Part shown: positions 52,307-63,483 of the stretch, piece after piece
Layout of the letters: each line of letters starts with the position of its first letter
How positions within the stretch are numbered: position 1 is the first letter of the stretch
Position numbers and translations under genes: made by a program
NCBI RefSeq assembly: GCF_001661265.1
Contig: NW_017567012.1
Coordinates: forward strand, 186,001-250,000
From: Saitoella complicata NRRL Y-17804
Lineage: Eukaryota > Ascomycota > Saitoellomycetes > Saitoellales > Saitoellaceae
Direction: 5' to 3'
DNA length: 64,000 nt
The notes under the pieces: generated by a model
Database searches by the model: none
Seen by the model: only the letters and a program-made list of their open reading frames with translations
Told to the model about the DNA's origin: nothing

Positions 52307-55300
52307 ATGCCTCCGCCAGAAGTGGTCAACGTCGTCCTTGCTGACCGCGCGACGGTGCTGTCGACCTTCGTTACGCAGAAGTCGTCCGTAGGAGAACTCC
52401 TTTCGTCGCTTCTTGAGGAGAATGAGAGTGCATTGAGAGAGGCGGCGGAGGTGGACAGAATAAGTCCAAAAGATTGGGCAGTTATCAGGGTTACGGAGAG
52501 TGAGGAGGGTAGAGGTATATGCCGCCGTTGGGTGCGTGTCACCATCAGCTGGATGCTAACAGGTTATATAGTGTGGAAAGAGCAAGTACTTGCATCACTT
52601 CATGAACAAGTCGTCCTCGACCCTTTCACCATGGTATCTTCCCTTGTCCATCCTACAATCAACTCAGATTCGCAAGATTCATCGCGTGATGCGAGCACAG
52701 ACGCCCTTGCGACACATCTTCATAAACCAAATTTCGCCCTAGTTCACACTCCATCACTCCTGAGCCTCCGCCTGGCCAACTTGCCTTCAATACCTCCAAA
52801 TGTTGAAGTGAAGGTGTATGTTATGCCGAAGATGTCGGTTAACGAGGTGATCGATGGCGTCAAGGACCTGCTAGGTCTACGGACGAGTATCGCCGAGGAG
52901 GGCAAAAGCACGCGGAGCAAGATCACTTACGCCCTATACAGAGTCGCATCCGCTTCAAGCCGCGAGGAATCTCACTTGCTCGCGGAAGCCGCACCCATCC
53001 GCGCATTTCTCCAATGCGAGGATATCGTCGAACTCCGCGTCCCCGACTCCTTCTTCAACAAAATGGGCACCCTTACATCCTCCTTTACCAAATACTGGTA
53101 CGGTATATCCTCAACTACCTCCACGGCGTCTGCCGCACCTTCACGTCAAGGTACTGCAACCTCATCCTTTTTCAACTACTTCTCATCTTCCCAATCCGAA
53201 GCGGGGGATACCATCCGCGCACGAGGGATCTCTGCTCCTCTTGCTATCGCGCCGGAGAAGAGTGGAGAGGGTACGGTTGCTAGTCGGAAGGTGGTGCACG
53301 TGATGCAGAGGGGGAATAAAGGCAAGGAGAAGGCAAGGTTGAGTCGGTTGTTTGATTTTGGTGGTGGGGTTGAGGATGGGCAAAACGTCCGTACAGAGGA
53401 AGAGGATCCAGGGAAGGTTTGGAGTCCAGAATCGGAGGATCTACCCATGCTCCCACCTGCCATCTCGCCCGTTGATGAGGCGGAGGCCGTGATATCTGAG
53501 GCTGAACGGAGAGAACTTGAGGCTGCTTTTGTGGGTTTGATGCAAGAGTTGAATTTCCGCTCTCCGGTCTTGGAGAACATGATGGCGTTGCCTCTCAGTC
53601 GGAAGAAGGTCTTGTTGGAGCAGCATCAGTTGTCACAGCAAGTGAGTCCGACGACCGTTTCTTCAGCGGGTGAGACAAGGTTTTCATTCGGTGGTGGGAG
53701 GACTATGGTAAACACTGTGCAAAGCGAGGATCTCCGCGATGGCGGGTTGTCCGCAGCTTCGAGCGCACAACCCGCCATCGCGGAGATCCTCGACAACGCC
53801 GACGCAGACTCAGCACCCCAAACGCCGGTGTCAACTATCTCCTCATCCAGGTGGGGCAATTCAGGTGGTCTGTTCGCCGGATGGTGGTCCGGAACAGCAG
53901 CTGGTCCGAGTGACGACAGCCCTGAGTGGTTCGTGGGAAGGATGGAACAGCGCAATGCTTCGGCTGCGTCATTGTCTAAGGACATGATATCTCTCAGGGT
54001 CCTGTTGTCGACTGCAAGTTTACCGTGGTTGAGAGAGTTCTTGGAGGTACATCCTGGGTTGAAAGCATTGGAGGGTGTGCTTGAACGGAGTACAGCGAAG
54101 CGGAAGAGTACTACGGCTACCCCTGAAGTGGAGGATCTCGAGGTGGTGCAGTTAGAGGTGGTGAAGTGTTTGCGTGTTATCATGAATGTTGAGAATGGGT
54201 TTAAGCAGGTGATTGAGAAACCGACGCTCATCACTGCTCTGACGGAGTGCTTTGTAACACCGAATCCGAAGTTACATGCGCTCGTTGGTGATGTTCTTGC
54301 CGCTATTTGTGTCATGTCGTACCCGGCGGGTCATGAGCTGGTGCTCGATGCTCTTTTCTATATGAGCTTCATGACCTCGGCTGTGTCGACTATCAAGACC
54401 AACGTGACTACGGTTAAGAGCATCGATCGTCGGCCGCGGTTCGAGGGGTTCATAACCTCTTTCACACCCGAAGCCATCGAGAATGAAGATTATGTTGACG
54501 TTCATGTGTGGGAATGGCGGCGTGCTGCTTGTACATTGGTGAATGCCTTGGTTACCACAATCGAAACTGTCGAGGAGCGTGTGTTGCTACGTGCTGAGCT
54601 CGACCGCCGTGGTCTTCGGAGGACTTTCGGTGCATTGCAGACTTTGGGTGCTCCTGAGGCGATTCTAACTCAGATTTCCTCTTTCTATGCGGAAGAAGCA
54701 GAGGATCAAGAGGAAATTCGGAAGGTGATCATGTTTGAGCAGATGGAGGCAGATGGTTTAAGCGGTGACCTTTTGGGTCTTCTCAGGGTTGCGAAGGAGC
54801 GTGGGATGCTACCTGAACTTGTTCGAGCTTTGGAAGGAATCGTGTCCGCTGCGGTGGGTAATGGCGAGAATCATGAGTTGAGGAGGAAATGGGATCTGCT
54901 GGAGAACTTCATAGAGTGCTCGAAAGAGCTGAAGAGTGTTGACGAGGAGCAATGGTCCGCTTTCATGGTGGAGTATCTGAAGTCGGTCCAGCACATTGTC
55001 GGAAAGCATGCGCTCATCAAAGAACGTCGCGTTGCTCATGCTGCTGAGGTACCGAGCAATGTCTTCGAGGAGTTACTTGAGCTTGAGAAGAAGGTCGAGC
55101 AAACATTGGCCGAAAAGGCAGAAGCTGAGAAGAACCTTGCTGAGAAGACTGCGGAGATCAACGTCCTCAAGTCAATCTCGCCCAAGACTGATGCACAGCC
55201 TCGTGAGAACTTCTCCGGAGTCATCCAGCGACTCGTACAGAAGGAGAAACAGGTCCTTGACCTTCAGAGCGAGATCGACAAGTTATCTTCGAAAGTCATC

Positions 55301-57841
55301 GATCGAGCGTCAATGGAGGAGAAGAACAAGAAGGAGCGGTCTGAGCGAAGCAAACAATGGTCGTCAATGGCGGACGAAATTGCTAAGCTGAAGAATCAGG
55401 TGGCTGAGGTTACGAATTTGGCTGAAGCTCGTGCAAAGGAAATCACATACCTGAAGCGAGCCTTGGAATCCGTGTATGCGCGTTATCAGAAGGCCCTTGA
55501 TGAGAAGATTGATCACGATGATCAATCACTGAGCGACGCTTTCTCTCCGGAGCCAACGAAAGGAACCTTCGAAGCTTTGGCACAGAAGGACCAGGAGATT
55601 GCCCGTTTAACCGCTGTGCTGGATGAGCTGCGGCAAGATGTTAAGCGGAATATGATTCCCATGGAAGAGCTCAACACTCTCAGGCAGGCGTACAATAGTG
55701 CACCTGATATCGAACAACAGAAGCCTAAGACTATCAGAGGAGTTCCGCGACACCTTCGAGAAGGTACGCTGAGACGGCGGTACCCAAGTACTGTCAACTT
55801 TGCTCCTGAAGAGGATGAAGCGTACGAGTCGCTTCTTTCTCCTACTGACGAAGCAGAATCTCTGATCCCTGGAGGAACGGTATCTGGTGTGATGCAGCGC
55901 CTTGCAGAGCCTCCTCAAATCCAGATCACATCTGACGAGGAACTACATGTGCAGTATAAAGCTGTCCAGACCGACGTAGATTCGTTAGACGCAAGGCACA
56001 CGGACGTTCTGCCTCCTGTCTCTGCGCTTCTGGCCGAAATTCGAGCTGCTCCACCTGCTCCACCGTTGCCTCCTTCACGGGGGTCTCTCTTCCCTGGCAG
56101 CCTTGCAGCACACCCGCCACCACCTCCTCCACTTCCATCGCTTCCTCAGAGCGCCTCAGGAAATGGGTTCAGTTCAAGCTTGCCACCACCACCTCCGCCC
56201 CCTGCTCCTCCTCCTCCTCCTCCTCCAATGGTGAACGGTGCACCTGCTGCACCGCCGCCTCCTCCACCACCGCCCATGCCGAACCTTCATCGATCAGCAT
56301 CGTTACCGACGCATCTTCCTCAGATTGCTGCTGGTTTCCCTCCGCCTCCACCTCCACTGCCTCCAGTGGCAGGCAGACGTCCTCCACCACCGCCTCCTCC
56401 TCCAGCTAATATCCAGAACAATCTTCTGGGTAGACCAGCAAAGCCTCTCAAGCCCCTCTTCTGGAACAAAATTGCCCCGCAAGAGATTAGCGCGACTATA
56501 TGGAAGGACATAAAGCCGGACGGCGACTTGAAAGTCGATCAAGTGAAGCAAGAGCTGGATACTTTTTTTGGCAAGGATGCGCCAGCACATGCGCAGAAGG
56601 GTTCGGAAGTGTCGACGAAATCTGCCTTCGCCAAGAAGACTCGGGTCACTCTTATCGACCTCAACAGAGCGAATACGTTGGCCATCATGCTTGCCAGGAT
56701 GAGGCTGCCGTATCCGGTCATTCGGGAGTCATTGCTGCGGATCGATGATACCAAATTGAGCGTGGAAAATCTGAAGGTAATCAAGCAATATGCGCCAACG
56801 ATTGAGGAAATGGAACTTGTCCGGGATTACACGGGTGACGAAACAACCTTGGGTAACGCCGAACGCTACTTCAAGCAAGTCATGACCATCCCACGCCTGA
56901 AGGAACGCGTAAGTTGCATGATTTACCGACGCCGTTTCGCGACGGAGATTGAAGAGTTACAACCGGAGCTTATGACTTTGCACGAAGCATGTCGTGAAGT
57001 CCGGAACGCAGCCAAGTTGAAGCAGGTTCTCTTCTCCGTTCTCGCTATTGGGAATTATCTCAACGCAGCTTCCTTCCGTGGGAATGCGTACGGCTTCCAG
57101 TTGGAGGCGTTACTTAAGCTGAAGGATGTGAAAGCGAACGGGCCGAGTGCAAAGGCGACGCCGACGTTGTTGCATTACCTCGCTCATCTACTTGTTAAGC
57201 AGAATCCGGACGCATTGCACGTGCTGAAGGAGATGCCCCATCTTGAAGCTGCAGCTAGGATCTCGTCGCAAACGATCTTGTCGACCGTGAAGGGCCTGGG
57301 GACTGGACTTGTTGGCATACATGAAGAGTTCAAGGCATTGAGGCGGATGTGTGCAGCGCCTGAGGGTGATGGATTCGACAAGGTTATGACCAAGTTCGTT
57401 GTTGAAGCTGATTACACCATGGAACAAGTCAACAAAGCAGCGGATGAGGTTGAGAAGGAAATGAAGGAGGTAATGGGTTATTACGGAGAAAACCCAGCGA
57501 CTGTGAAAGTCGAGGAATTTTTCGGAATGGTAATCGCTTTTGCACAGGCTCTAGAGGTGAGAAGAGTAATCGGGTAAAAGCAATGCGTGGTGTGCTAACT
57601 CATCTCATAGAAAGCGAACCAAGAGAACTCCATCATGGAGGTGAAACTTCTGCGCGAGAATGGCGCGAAGGAGGGTGCGAAGAACAATCTTGGCGTTCCT
57701 TCACGAGATAATCGTCTGCGTATACCAGGCAGGAGTGGAGATTTTGATAATACACTTAGGGAACTACGGGGTGGCAGAAGGGTTAGACGAGAAGGAAGTC
57801 GGCCTATTAGTCGGGTGTTCCTTGATGGGTCGACTGCATGA
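52307..57841 (+). CDS. Diaphanous-related formin
   Basis: Three exons, 52307-52514, 52572-57556 and 57611-57841 (1,807 aa). Formins nucleate and elongate actin cables for polarised growth and cytokinesis. Order of parts: an N-terminal region of about 370 residues with a possible ubiquitin/RA-like fold (VKVYVMPKMSVNEVIDGV). A Rho-GTPase-binding/FH3 region follows (from about 372: LMQELNFRSPVLENMMALPL), with a coiled coil at about 905-1045. FH1 is at about 1230-1350, with many runs of 5-8 prolines. FH2 is at about 1360-1730 (PLFWNKIAPQEI, AIGNYLNAASFRGNAYGF, LKLKDVKAN). The last exon encodes a diaphanous autoinhibitory motif (FDNTLRELRGGRRVRREG). Intron 1 is 57 nt, in frame and without stops, so it is easily missed. 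A perfect inverted repeat lies at residues 454-476. Confidence 0.93.
53725..53792. repeat. Perfect 26-bp inverted repeat inside formin coding sequence
   Basis: The left arm is 53725-53750 and the right arm 53767-53792, exact reverse complements with a 16-nt spacer. The spacer holds a small GCT...AGC stem. The region is GC-rich, so the hairpin would be very stable in mRNA and could form a cruciform in DNA. Both arms are translated in frame. Confidence 0.97.
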
Positions 57842-58017
57842 GAAATGCATGGATATAACGGGGACAATGGAAAACTCGCCAGAGTTCAAGATAGTGCAGT
57901 AATGTCTTTCCGGAAACACAAACGCCATAACTCCAGTGTGCAAAGCATCAAGTACCCGTATGCCGTCTCGTTCTTCCTCCCGAATGCTGACCCATGCTGA
58001 TTCCAGATATCTCGCGT

Positions 58018-58581
58018 CTATTCGTCATCGCTATCCTCCGGTTCAGGCACCATAAACCCAACCAAACACTCCTTTAGCAGGTTGTCGTAATTTACCCATG
58101 CATGCGTGTTCATGTATAGTTTCGTCCCATCCCTTCCGGCAGCACGCATCACCTCCTGTTCACCACCAGGATGAAACGGCAAGTACGCAGTAACGTTATA
58201 CACCTTCCCATTCAGTGCCATCCACGCATCGTCTTTTCTTCTGTGCTTCTTCAACTCTGAAGGCGTGACTTTCTGGAAACTCGTCACGCCTCGCAAGTTT
58301 TGGCCTGACAATGTTAGACGGGCCCAGTCGAGTGGAGAATGCCCGGGTGTGAGGACGACTTTCTGTCGTGGTTTTGCGGGTATGACGGTTGTTGTTGGAG
58401 GCGGTGTTAGGCCTCCTGGAAGTCTTGCTGGGACTGCGAGACGAGGAGGACCCAAGGAGGAGGTTGGTGGCGGGAGACGGCCGGGTGCGACCATGTTACT
58501 TGGTGGCGCCAGAGAAGAAGATGCAGAAGAAGACAGACGTTGTGCTGAGTTTAGTGCCGGGAATGCCGGAGCGTCGTCCAT
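58018..58581 (-). CDS. Cytochrome b5-like heme-binding protein (Irc21/NCB5OR-type)
   Basis: Single exon, 187 aa from the ATG at 58581 (MDDAPAFPA, in a strong ACCATGG context). The Pro/Ala-rich N-terminus leads to VVLTPGHSPLDWARLT, a block typical of the short b5 proteins related to Irc21 and the N-terminal half of NCB5OR. The b5 fold follows: DDAWMALNGKVYNVTAYL, the heme motif FHPGGEQEVMRAAGRDGT and the second His in NTHAWVNYD. Both axial histidines are present. It ends in an acidic tail (EPEDSDDE). No membrane anchor is seen, so it is soluble. Confidence 0.87.
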   Translation of the reverse strand: MDDAPAFPALNSAQRLSSSASSSLAPPSNMVAPGRLPPPTSSLGPPRLAVPARLPGGLTPPPTTTVIPAKPRQKVVLTPGHSPLDWARLTLSGQNLRGVTSFQKVTPSELKKHRRKDDAWMALNGKVYNVTAYLPFHPGGEQEVMRAAGRDGTKLYMNTHAWVNYDNLLKECLVGFMVPEPEDSDDE

Positions 58582-58934
58582 GGTGGCAGATCCTGATATG
58601 GGATTTTGTTGACGTTTGTCTGAAGACGTCAATTCCCGAATGTGGGGTGTAGCGTAGACACGGCCGTTTTGCCAATGATCAAATGGCCTCGATAATGGAT
58701 CAAAGTACTATCTAAAGTCATGAAATAAGATTTGAAGCAGTCCTCAAACTTCCAACCCGCCCGTAAATGGTCGGTTACGACATCACACATAATCGATACG
58801 GATAGCCGATTGCCGATGTGTATGGGCCTTGCCAGGATCCTGATTCACGGAATATCCATCCCCAAATTCCATCAATGTTCTCCGAAGAGGAGGAGCTGTT
58901 CAAGTCCCATAGAGCTTTACGATACCCCGTAACC
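58582..58934. other. Divergent intergenic region
   Basis: 353 bp between the b5-like and F-box genes. Nothing specific was recognised; an alternative F-box start at 58875 lies within it. Confidence 0.5.
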
Positions 58935-60419
58935 ATGTCCGGCTCATACGGCTTCACCTCCGACCCTCCCACGCCACCCGACTCTAATGAATTCGAAGCA
59001 GAGGAGGCAGGATCAACTGGACCCTCATACTTGTTGGCTCTACCACCTGAGCTGTTGCTAAGAATTATGTCACTTGCGGATGTCTCGGATCTTATAAGTC
59101 TCAGCCAAGTGAACCGTACCCTCTTTGGTCTGATCACGACGGACACCATCTGGAAACGACATTGTGCTCCACATACTTCACCGGCACCTTATAGCTCGTT
59201 CTTCGATATGTACACACACCTGTTGCATAGGGAGGGTTGGTTACAAGGTGTTTGGATAGGCGATCGGCAATTCTATGGATCGTTACTGGTTGGGCGGTAC
59301 AACCCTTTCACTGGACGAGTGGAGCTATATGAAGTGAGAGCTACGAGGGCAAGTGGGTCAACAGGTGACGAAAGCCAGTTTCTGGTTTGGGACGCAGTGG
59401 AGGATCAAGTCGACGATACCGACCTCGTCAGTCACTTCCACCCGCATCTAGGTCTTCGGCCTGCACCATTGCTCGTTCGACACGGCCACATGCCTCCCAT
59501 CGCTGATCAAACACCCCCGTGGACGATGATTGCGACGGAGGCTCATGCGGTACGTGTGTATCCGTTGAATGATGATGCGGTTGCGGGATTACCTGAGCGT
59601 CAAGTATGGCCGAGTTCGCATATCCCTGCGGTTGATCGAACACTGACCATGATGTCCCGCAATGCATCGATTCGGCATCCGGGGATTGGTGAGGAACCGT
59701 TTATTTCAAAAGATTTGTTCAAGTTCTTTCGTGGGGAGGATAGGAGCACGCTTAATTACATTACAATCGGGATGTTAAGGGTTGTCGTGAACGGGCGGGA
59801 TGTTTATGAGTCTTTTGGCAGATTGCACCCAGAGTTGATGAGGAGGACGAAGGAGAAGCCCTTGCAGGGTTTGTGGGTGGGTGATTATTCAGCTCATGGA
59901 CCCGAGTATCTGCTGCTTAACTATGAAGTGATGGAGAATAACACGGTACTTCATGCCGTGAAAATCACGGGTACGTGAACATTGTACCGGTCATCTCCTT
60001 CGATATCTCTCTCTGACTTGTTGTACAGGCGACCCTAACGTCCCACGCGGCGAGATCACCTTCCGAGTCCCGGATATCGTGAACCCCGTACGGACGAAAA
60101 CGTCGGAGGATGGCACGACTCGCAAGTATTACCCAGCATGGGGACAAATAGCCGGCTACGGATTTACCTCTTCAGAATGGACTGAGGCTGAATGTACGAA
60201 GGTTCATCCTTGCTTTACGGAGTACGGTAGGCTGATAACTTCGTACAGTTGTCTGGATGAGCGATGAAGAGATTGTTTTGAGGTGGTTCTTGTTTGACCG
60301 AGGTGAGTTGGCCAGACGGCGTGGGAATTGCGGGAGATGAGGCTAAAAAGTAATCAGCGTCGACATTCAGAAGAGTTGAGTTGGATGACTTGCATTTGCC
60401 GGCAATGATGGCACAGTAG
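58935..60419 (+). CDS. F-box protein, FBXO31-like
   Basis: Four exons: 58935-59970, 60029-60193, 60249-60302 and 60358-60419 (438 aa). The F-box (LALPPELLLRIMSLADVSDL, then LSQVNRTLFGLI) at residues about 30-75 should bind Skp1 in an SCF ubiquitin ligase. The C-terminal half matches the FBXO31 substrate-binding beta-barrel: LQGVWIGDRQFYGSLLVGRY, LQGLWVGDYSAHGPEYLLL and KITGDPNVPRGEITFRV. The last two short exons were deduced from near-consensus GTACGA and GTGAGT donors and TACAG/ATCAG acceptors. They give GQIAGYGFTSSEWTEAEF, VWMSDEEIVLRW and FRRVELDDL, which continue the family pattern. Reading straight through the introns stops early. An ATG at 58875 is an alternative start. Confidence 0.85.
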
Positions 60420-60818
60420 CTGCTATTAAGTATAGCGTGGAAGTTTGAATGGAGGCCTCGGTTTGGAGAGTGAGGTACGGTATCTTTGGCATACGTATGT
60501 CTTGCGTTGGAATGACAGTCGTTGTCATATGGCATTGACGTTGAATATTGCAAAGTTTGGACGTGCTCATAATCATTGATTTCATTGATAATGAGGTGCG
60601 TGGAAAATGCCAAGCTTATCTTTTATCGAATCACAAGACCTTCATTTGGACATGGTTCATTCGAATTCGATGCGTGTGCACAAGGTTTTTACCACACGGG
60701 GAGGCCCTCAACGGTCCCTAAGTCCATAAAGATCCACTTCTAAGGGTAAAGAAGGCAGCAATGCACAAGTCCCTTGATACTGCGACAAGGGGGAATACGA
60801 ACCATGAAAACAAAAAAA
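60420..60818. other. Intergenic before tRNA-Gly
   Basis: 399 bp with no gene recognised. A T-rich run on the tRNA strand adjoins 60818. Confidence 0.5.
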
Positions 60819-60889
60819 TGCATCGGCCGGGAGTCGAACCCGGGTCGCGCGCATGGCAAGCGCACATCATACCGTTGGACCACCGATGC
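60819..60889 (-). tRNA. tRNA-Gly (anticodon GCC), second copy
   Basis: 71 nt, identical to the copy at 6793-6863 and in the opposite orientation. The cloverleaf, A and B boxes and anticodon GCC are the same. It is followed on its own strand by a T7 run at 60818-60812, the Pol III terminator. The sequence just upstream (CAAAAA...TCAT..ACCA) also resembles that of the first copy. Confidence 0.97.
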
Positions 60890-61224
60890 TGGTAGATGAC
60901 GTCAAATTTTTTGATAATTTGTTATCCTTTACTAAATGGGTTCCGCCCATTTCCGTTGACTTTATGCTCGAAGTAATACAGCCTTGGACATCTGCACCTT
61001 CAAAAGACCCGCATTTACCTTCTGGCAGGTGCTTCAACATGTAATGAGAATGGAAACCCGTGGGAAACCAAACTCTACGTTTTATGTCGCAGCCGTGGAA
61101 AACAGACGGCTGCCGTAGCATGGTTTTGATCTCGGTATTTAGCTAAGAGCACTTTGAATTCTTGAGGGTGTAGCGATGATTTAATCGAGCTATCGACGAA
61201 GCGCAGGCAGCACCTTCTTCTTCC
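60890..61224. other. Intergenic after tRNA-Gly
   Basis: 335 bp, with CGTGGGAA at 61059-61066. No gene was recognised. Confidence 0.5.
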
Positions 61225-62132
61225 TCACATCAAAAAATACCACCGTCCCCACTTCAAACACCTACCCCATACGCCCCTCATTACCTTCTTACTCATACTG
61301 TCCACTCCTGGCCTTAGATACCACTCATACAACTCCGACCATGCCTCCTTCCCCTCTGACTCGATGACATCTCCATGACTGGGGATCACCACCTCGAAAT
61401 CCATCTCATATACCGCTTTCACATCCCGACGCATCAGATTGTCATCAACACCAGCCATGTAGTAGATCAAACGTTTATGCCACGTAGAAAATGGGTGTGC
61501 GGCGAAGGCGAACGCGCGGGAGAGGGGATCGGAGGGTGGGTAATCATATTGCTAATCACAAACGTTAGGTCACCGATAATGACATGAGGTTGTCTGAGGA
61601 CACCAACCTCTGTACATGGAAGATTCATTAACAAGTCCGTACACACCAACGTCCGCGTCGGTTTATGCACCCATGCAACACACCACGTTATGAACCCTTC
61701 AAAAATCACAGTCTCCACATCGTTCCACCCAAACTCTGCCTCCGGTTTCTTGCATCTGGATTCGTAGACCACATCCCATCGTACGTCATTTCGCTTTTGA
61801 GGAAGTCCGGGAACTCCGATGGTTTTGGCCTCAGGCCACTCGTCTTGGTACTCTTTCACATAGAGGTGGTGGCCGAGGTCTGCTGCGATGTAATCTACAC
61901 CACCCAGGGAGCGGAGCTTATTTCTGATGTCGTCATTGAGCGGAATGGGTGCAACGATAAAGATTTGAGTGGAATTGCCTTGCTGGAGACGAAGAGCTGT
62001 CATGCGAAGCCCGACAGCTACAAACTTTCGGTAGCCGAACGGAGCGAAGCGATTGAAGGGACAGGTGAAGCTAGTGACAGAAGGGTTTAGATCCCGAATG
62101 ACTGTTGTTGATCTTGCTTCTGCCTCGGTCAT
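61225..62132 (-). CDS. DUF4336 protein (metallo-beta-lactamase-like fold)
   Basis: Two exons, 62132-61608 and 61551-61225, phase 0 (283 aa). It matches the DUF4336 family of fungi and bacteria. Conserved stretches are TSFTCPFNRFAPFGYRKF, VDYIAADLGHHLYVKEY, KTIGVPGLPQKR, LVCTDLLMNLPCTE and FEVVIPSHGDVIESEGK. The His/Asp clusters (LGHHLY, CTDLL, SHGDVIE) sit where metallo-beta-lactamase-like enzymes hold metal, but the canonical HxHxDH is not seen. Activity is unknown. The start is chosen at 62132 (MTEAEARSTTV); the frame is open to an ATG at 62285, which would add about 50 residues. Confidence 0.85.
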
Positions 62133-62375
62133 GTTGCTGGTTGGGGAGCGTATAGAGCAAGTGTAGATGATGGGATATCGTCCGTCGACAATGGTAACGT
62201 TGAAATGAGTTACGTCATTACCACAAATGAGAGGCACAGTGTGTTTGAACGCAGAAGTACTTCTATGCTTTCGCTCTTTTGCCATTGAATTATCTAGGTA
62301 TGCTTGATGCTCCAAATCGCTAGTTCAGCTGCCGCTCCTCAGGCCAAGGCCTTCTCCAAACTCCTCCCACACCCG

Positions 62376-63121
62376 CTACGCACCGGTGATCTTCTCCACC
62401 ACCTCCTCTATCATCTTTACAACTTCTCCAGACTTATCGATTTGGATGAAATGACTAGCCCCTTCAACAGCCCGTAACTCCTGACTCCTCCCACTCAGCT
62501 CTGTCAATCCCTCAAAATACTCATGCCACTTCCTCTCGAACGCCTCCAGCAAAGCTCCTGCATCGATTCCCAAACGACACGCCGTAAGCTCTGAATTACG
62601 TACAGGATCATGAGACGCAACGATCAACACCGGATCTCCAGGTAACTTTGGCTCCGATGCTGAGGGGAGAACGGAGGCTGCGTTGTTCCGGCGGAGATGT
62701 TCGAGGCTGTCAACGTCTGGGCCTAGAAATGCGACGACGGCCTCACGTGCTGCTGTTAGTCTGGAATCCTCGTCCGTACATCTGGGAGGGAAACAGTCTG
62801 CGAAGTTGGAGTTTGCCATATACGAGTCGAGGAGGATGATGCCCTTGACATTCCAAGCATAACCCGTCGCCAATAACCTCGCCAACGAACATCCGATACT
62901 GTTCCCGATCAGCACAATCTCCCACTTGCTGTGCCCACCCTTCAATACTTCATGTAAAAAGGCATCTAGATCAGCCGTGGCTGTAGTCAAGTCATGTTCC
63001 TCCGCATTCCGTGGCAGATCATCGCTTTTTCCGCGATGCCAGCGGTCGTAGCCGACGATGCTCCAGTCAGGATGGCCTCGGTGTATTGAGTTCATGACTG
63101 TATACCAGCTTGCCGGACCAT
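62376..63121 (-). CDS. Alpha/beta hydrolase, 5' end unresolved
   Basis: The fold is clear from GPASWYTVMNSIHRGHPDW, IVGYDRWHRGKSD, the nucleophile elbow LIGNSIGCSLARLLA, PVLIVASHDPVR and the terminal His block GASHFIQIDKSGEVVKMIEE. The Ser, an acidic residue and the His of a catalytic triad can all be placed. What is missing is the first beta strand and the oxyanion HG motif. The frame is open to 63121, where a GTCAG acceptor suggests an upstream exon, but no exon with a start codon and correct phase was found before the neighbouring Spt5 gene. The first ATG in the open part is 63095. The substrate is unknown. Confidence 0.65.
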
Positions 63122-63483
63122 CTGACGCGGCAACACGCAGTCATCATGTCCTCCGCTCATGGCGCCCGTCTTTTACCCTTTACCCTTCCAGTCTTAATGC
63201 TTACCAGTCTTTGTGGTTAAAGATGTCCATTTCTCGGTCGAGGTTGAGGAATTGTACGCTCTTGTAGTAGATCCACCCCTTTTACATCATACCAGTTCAT
63301 CAGAGCTGAAACTCCAGCGTGCAGGAAGACTGAAAAGGTCAATTGATGCCATATGAATTTTCATGACTAACAAAAAGGAAACCTAAAAATAGAAACGCGT
63401 CGCTTTACGTCAAACCATGCCCATACTCCTTATCATATCACAGCCCTCCCCTTTCACTCTCACACCATTTTCCCACCTCAAGA
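63122..63483. other. Gap between Spt5 and hydrolase
   Basis: 362 bp that should hold the hydrolase promoter and a missing first exon. A GTAAGC donor near 63211 has the right phase only in a frame that hits a stop shortly upstream. No complete exon is supported. Confidence 0.45.

Noticed and set aside
60853-61044. Short plus-strand frame matching a minus-strand frame near 6743-6928
   Set aside because: The shared peptide is only the two identical tRNA-Gly genes read as protein.
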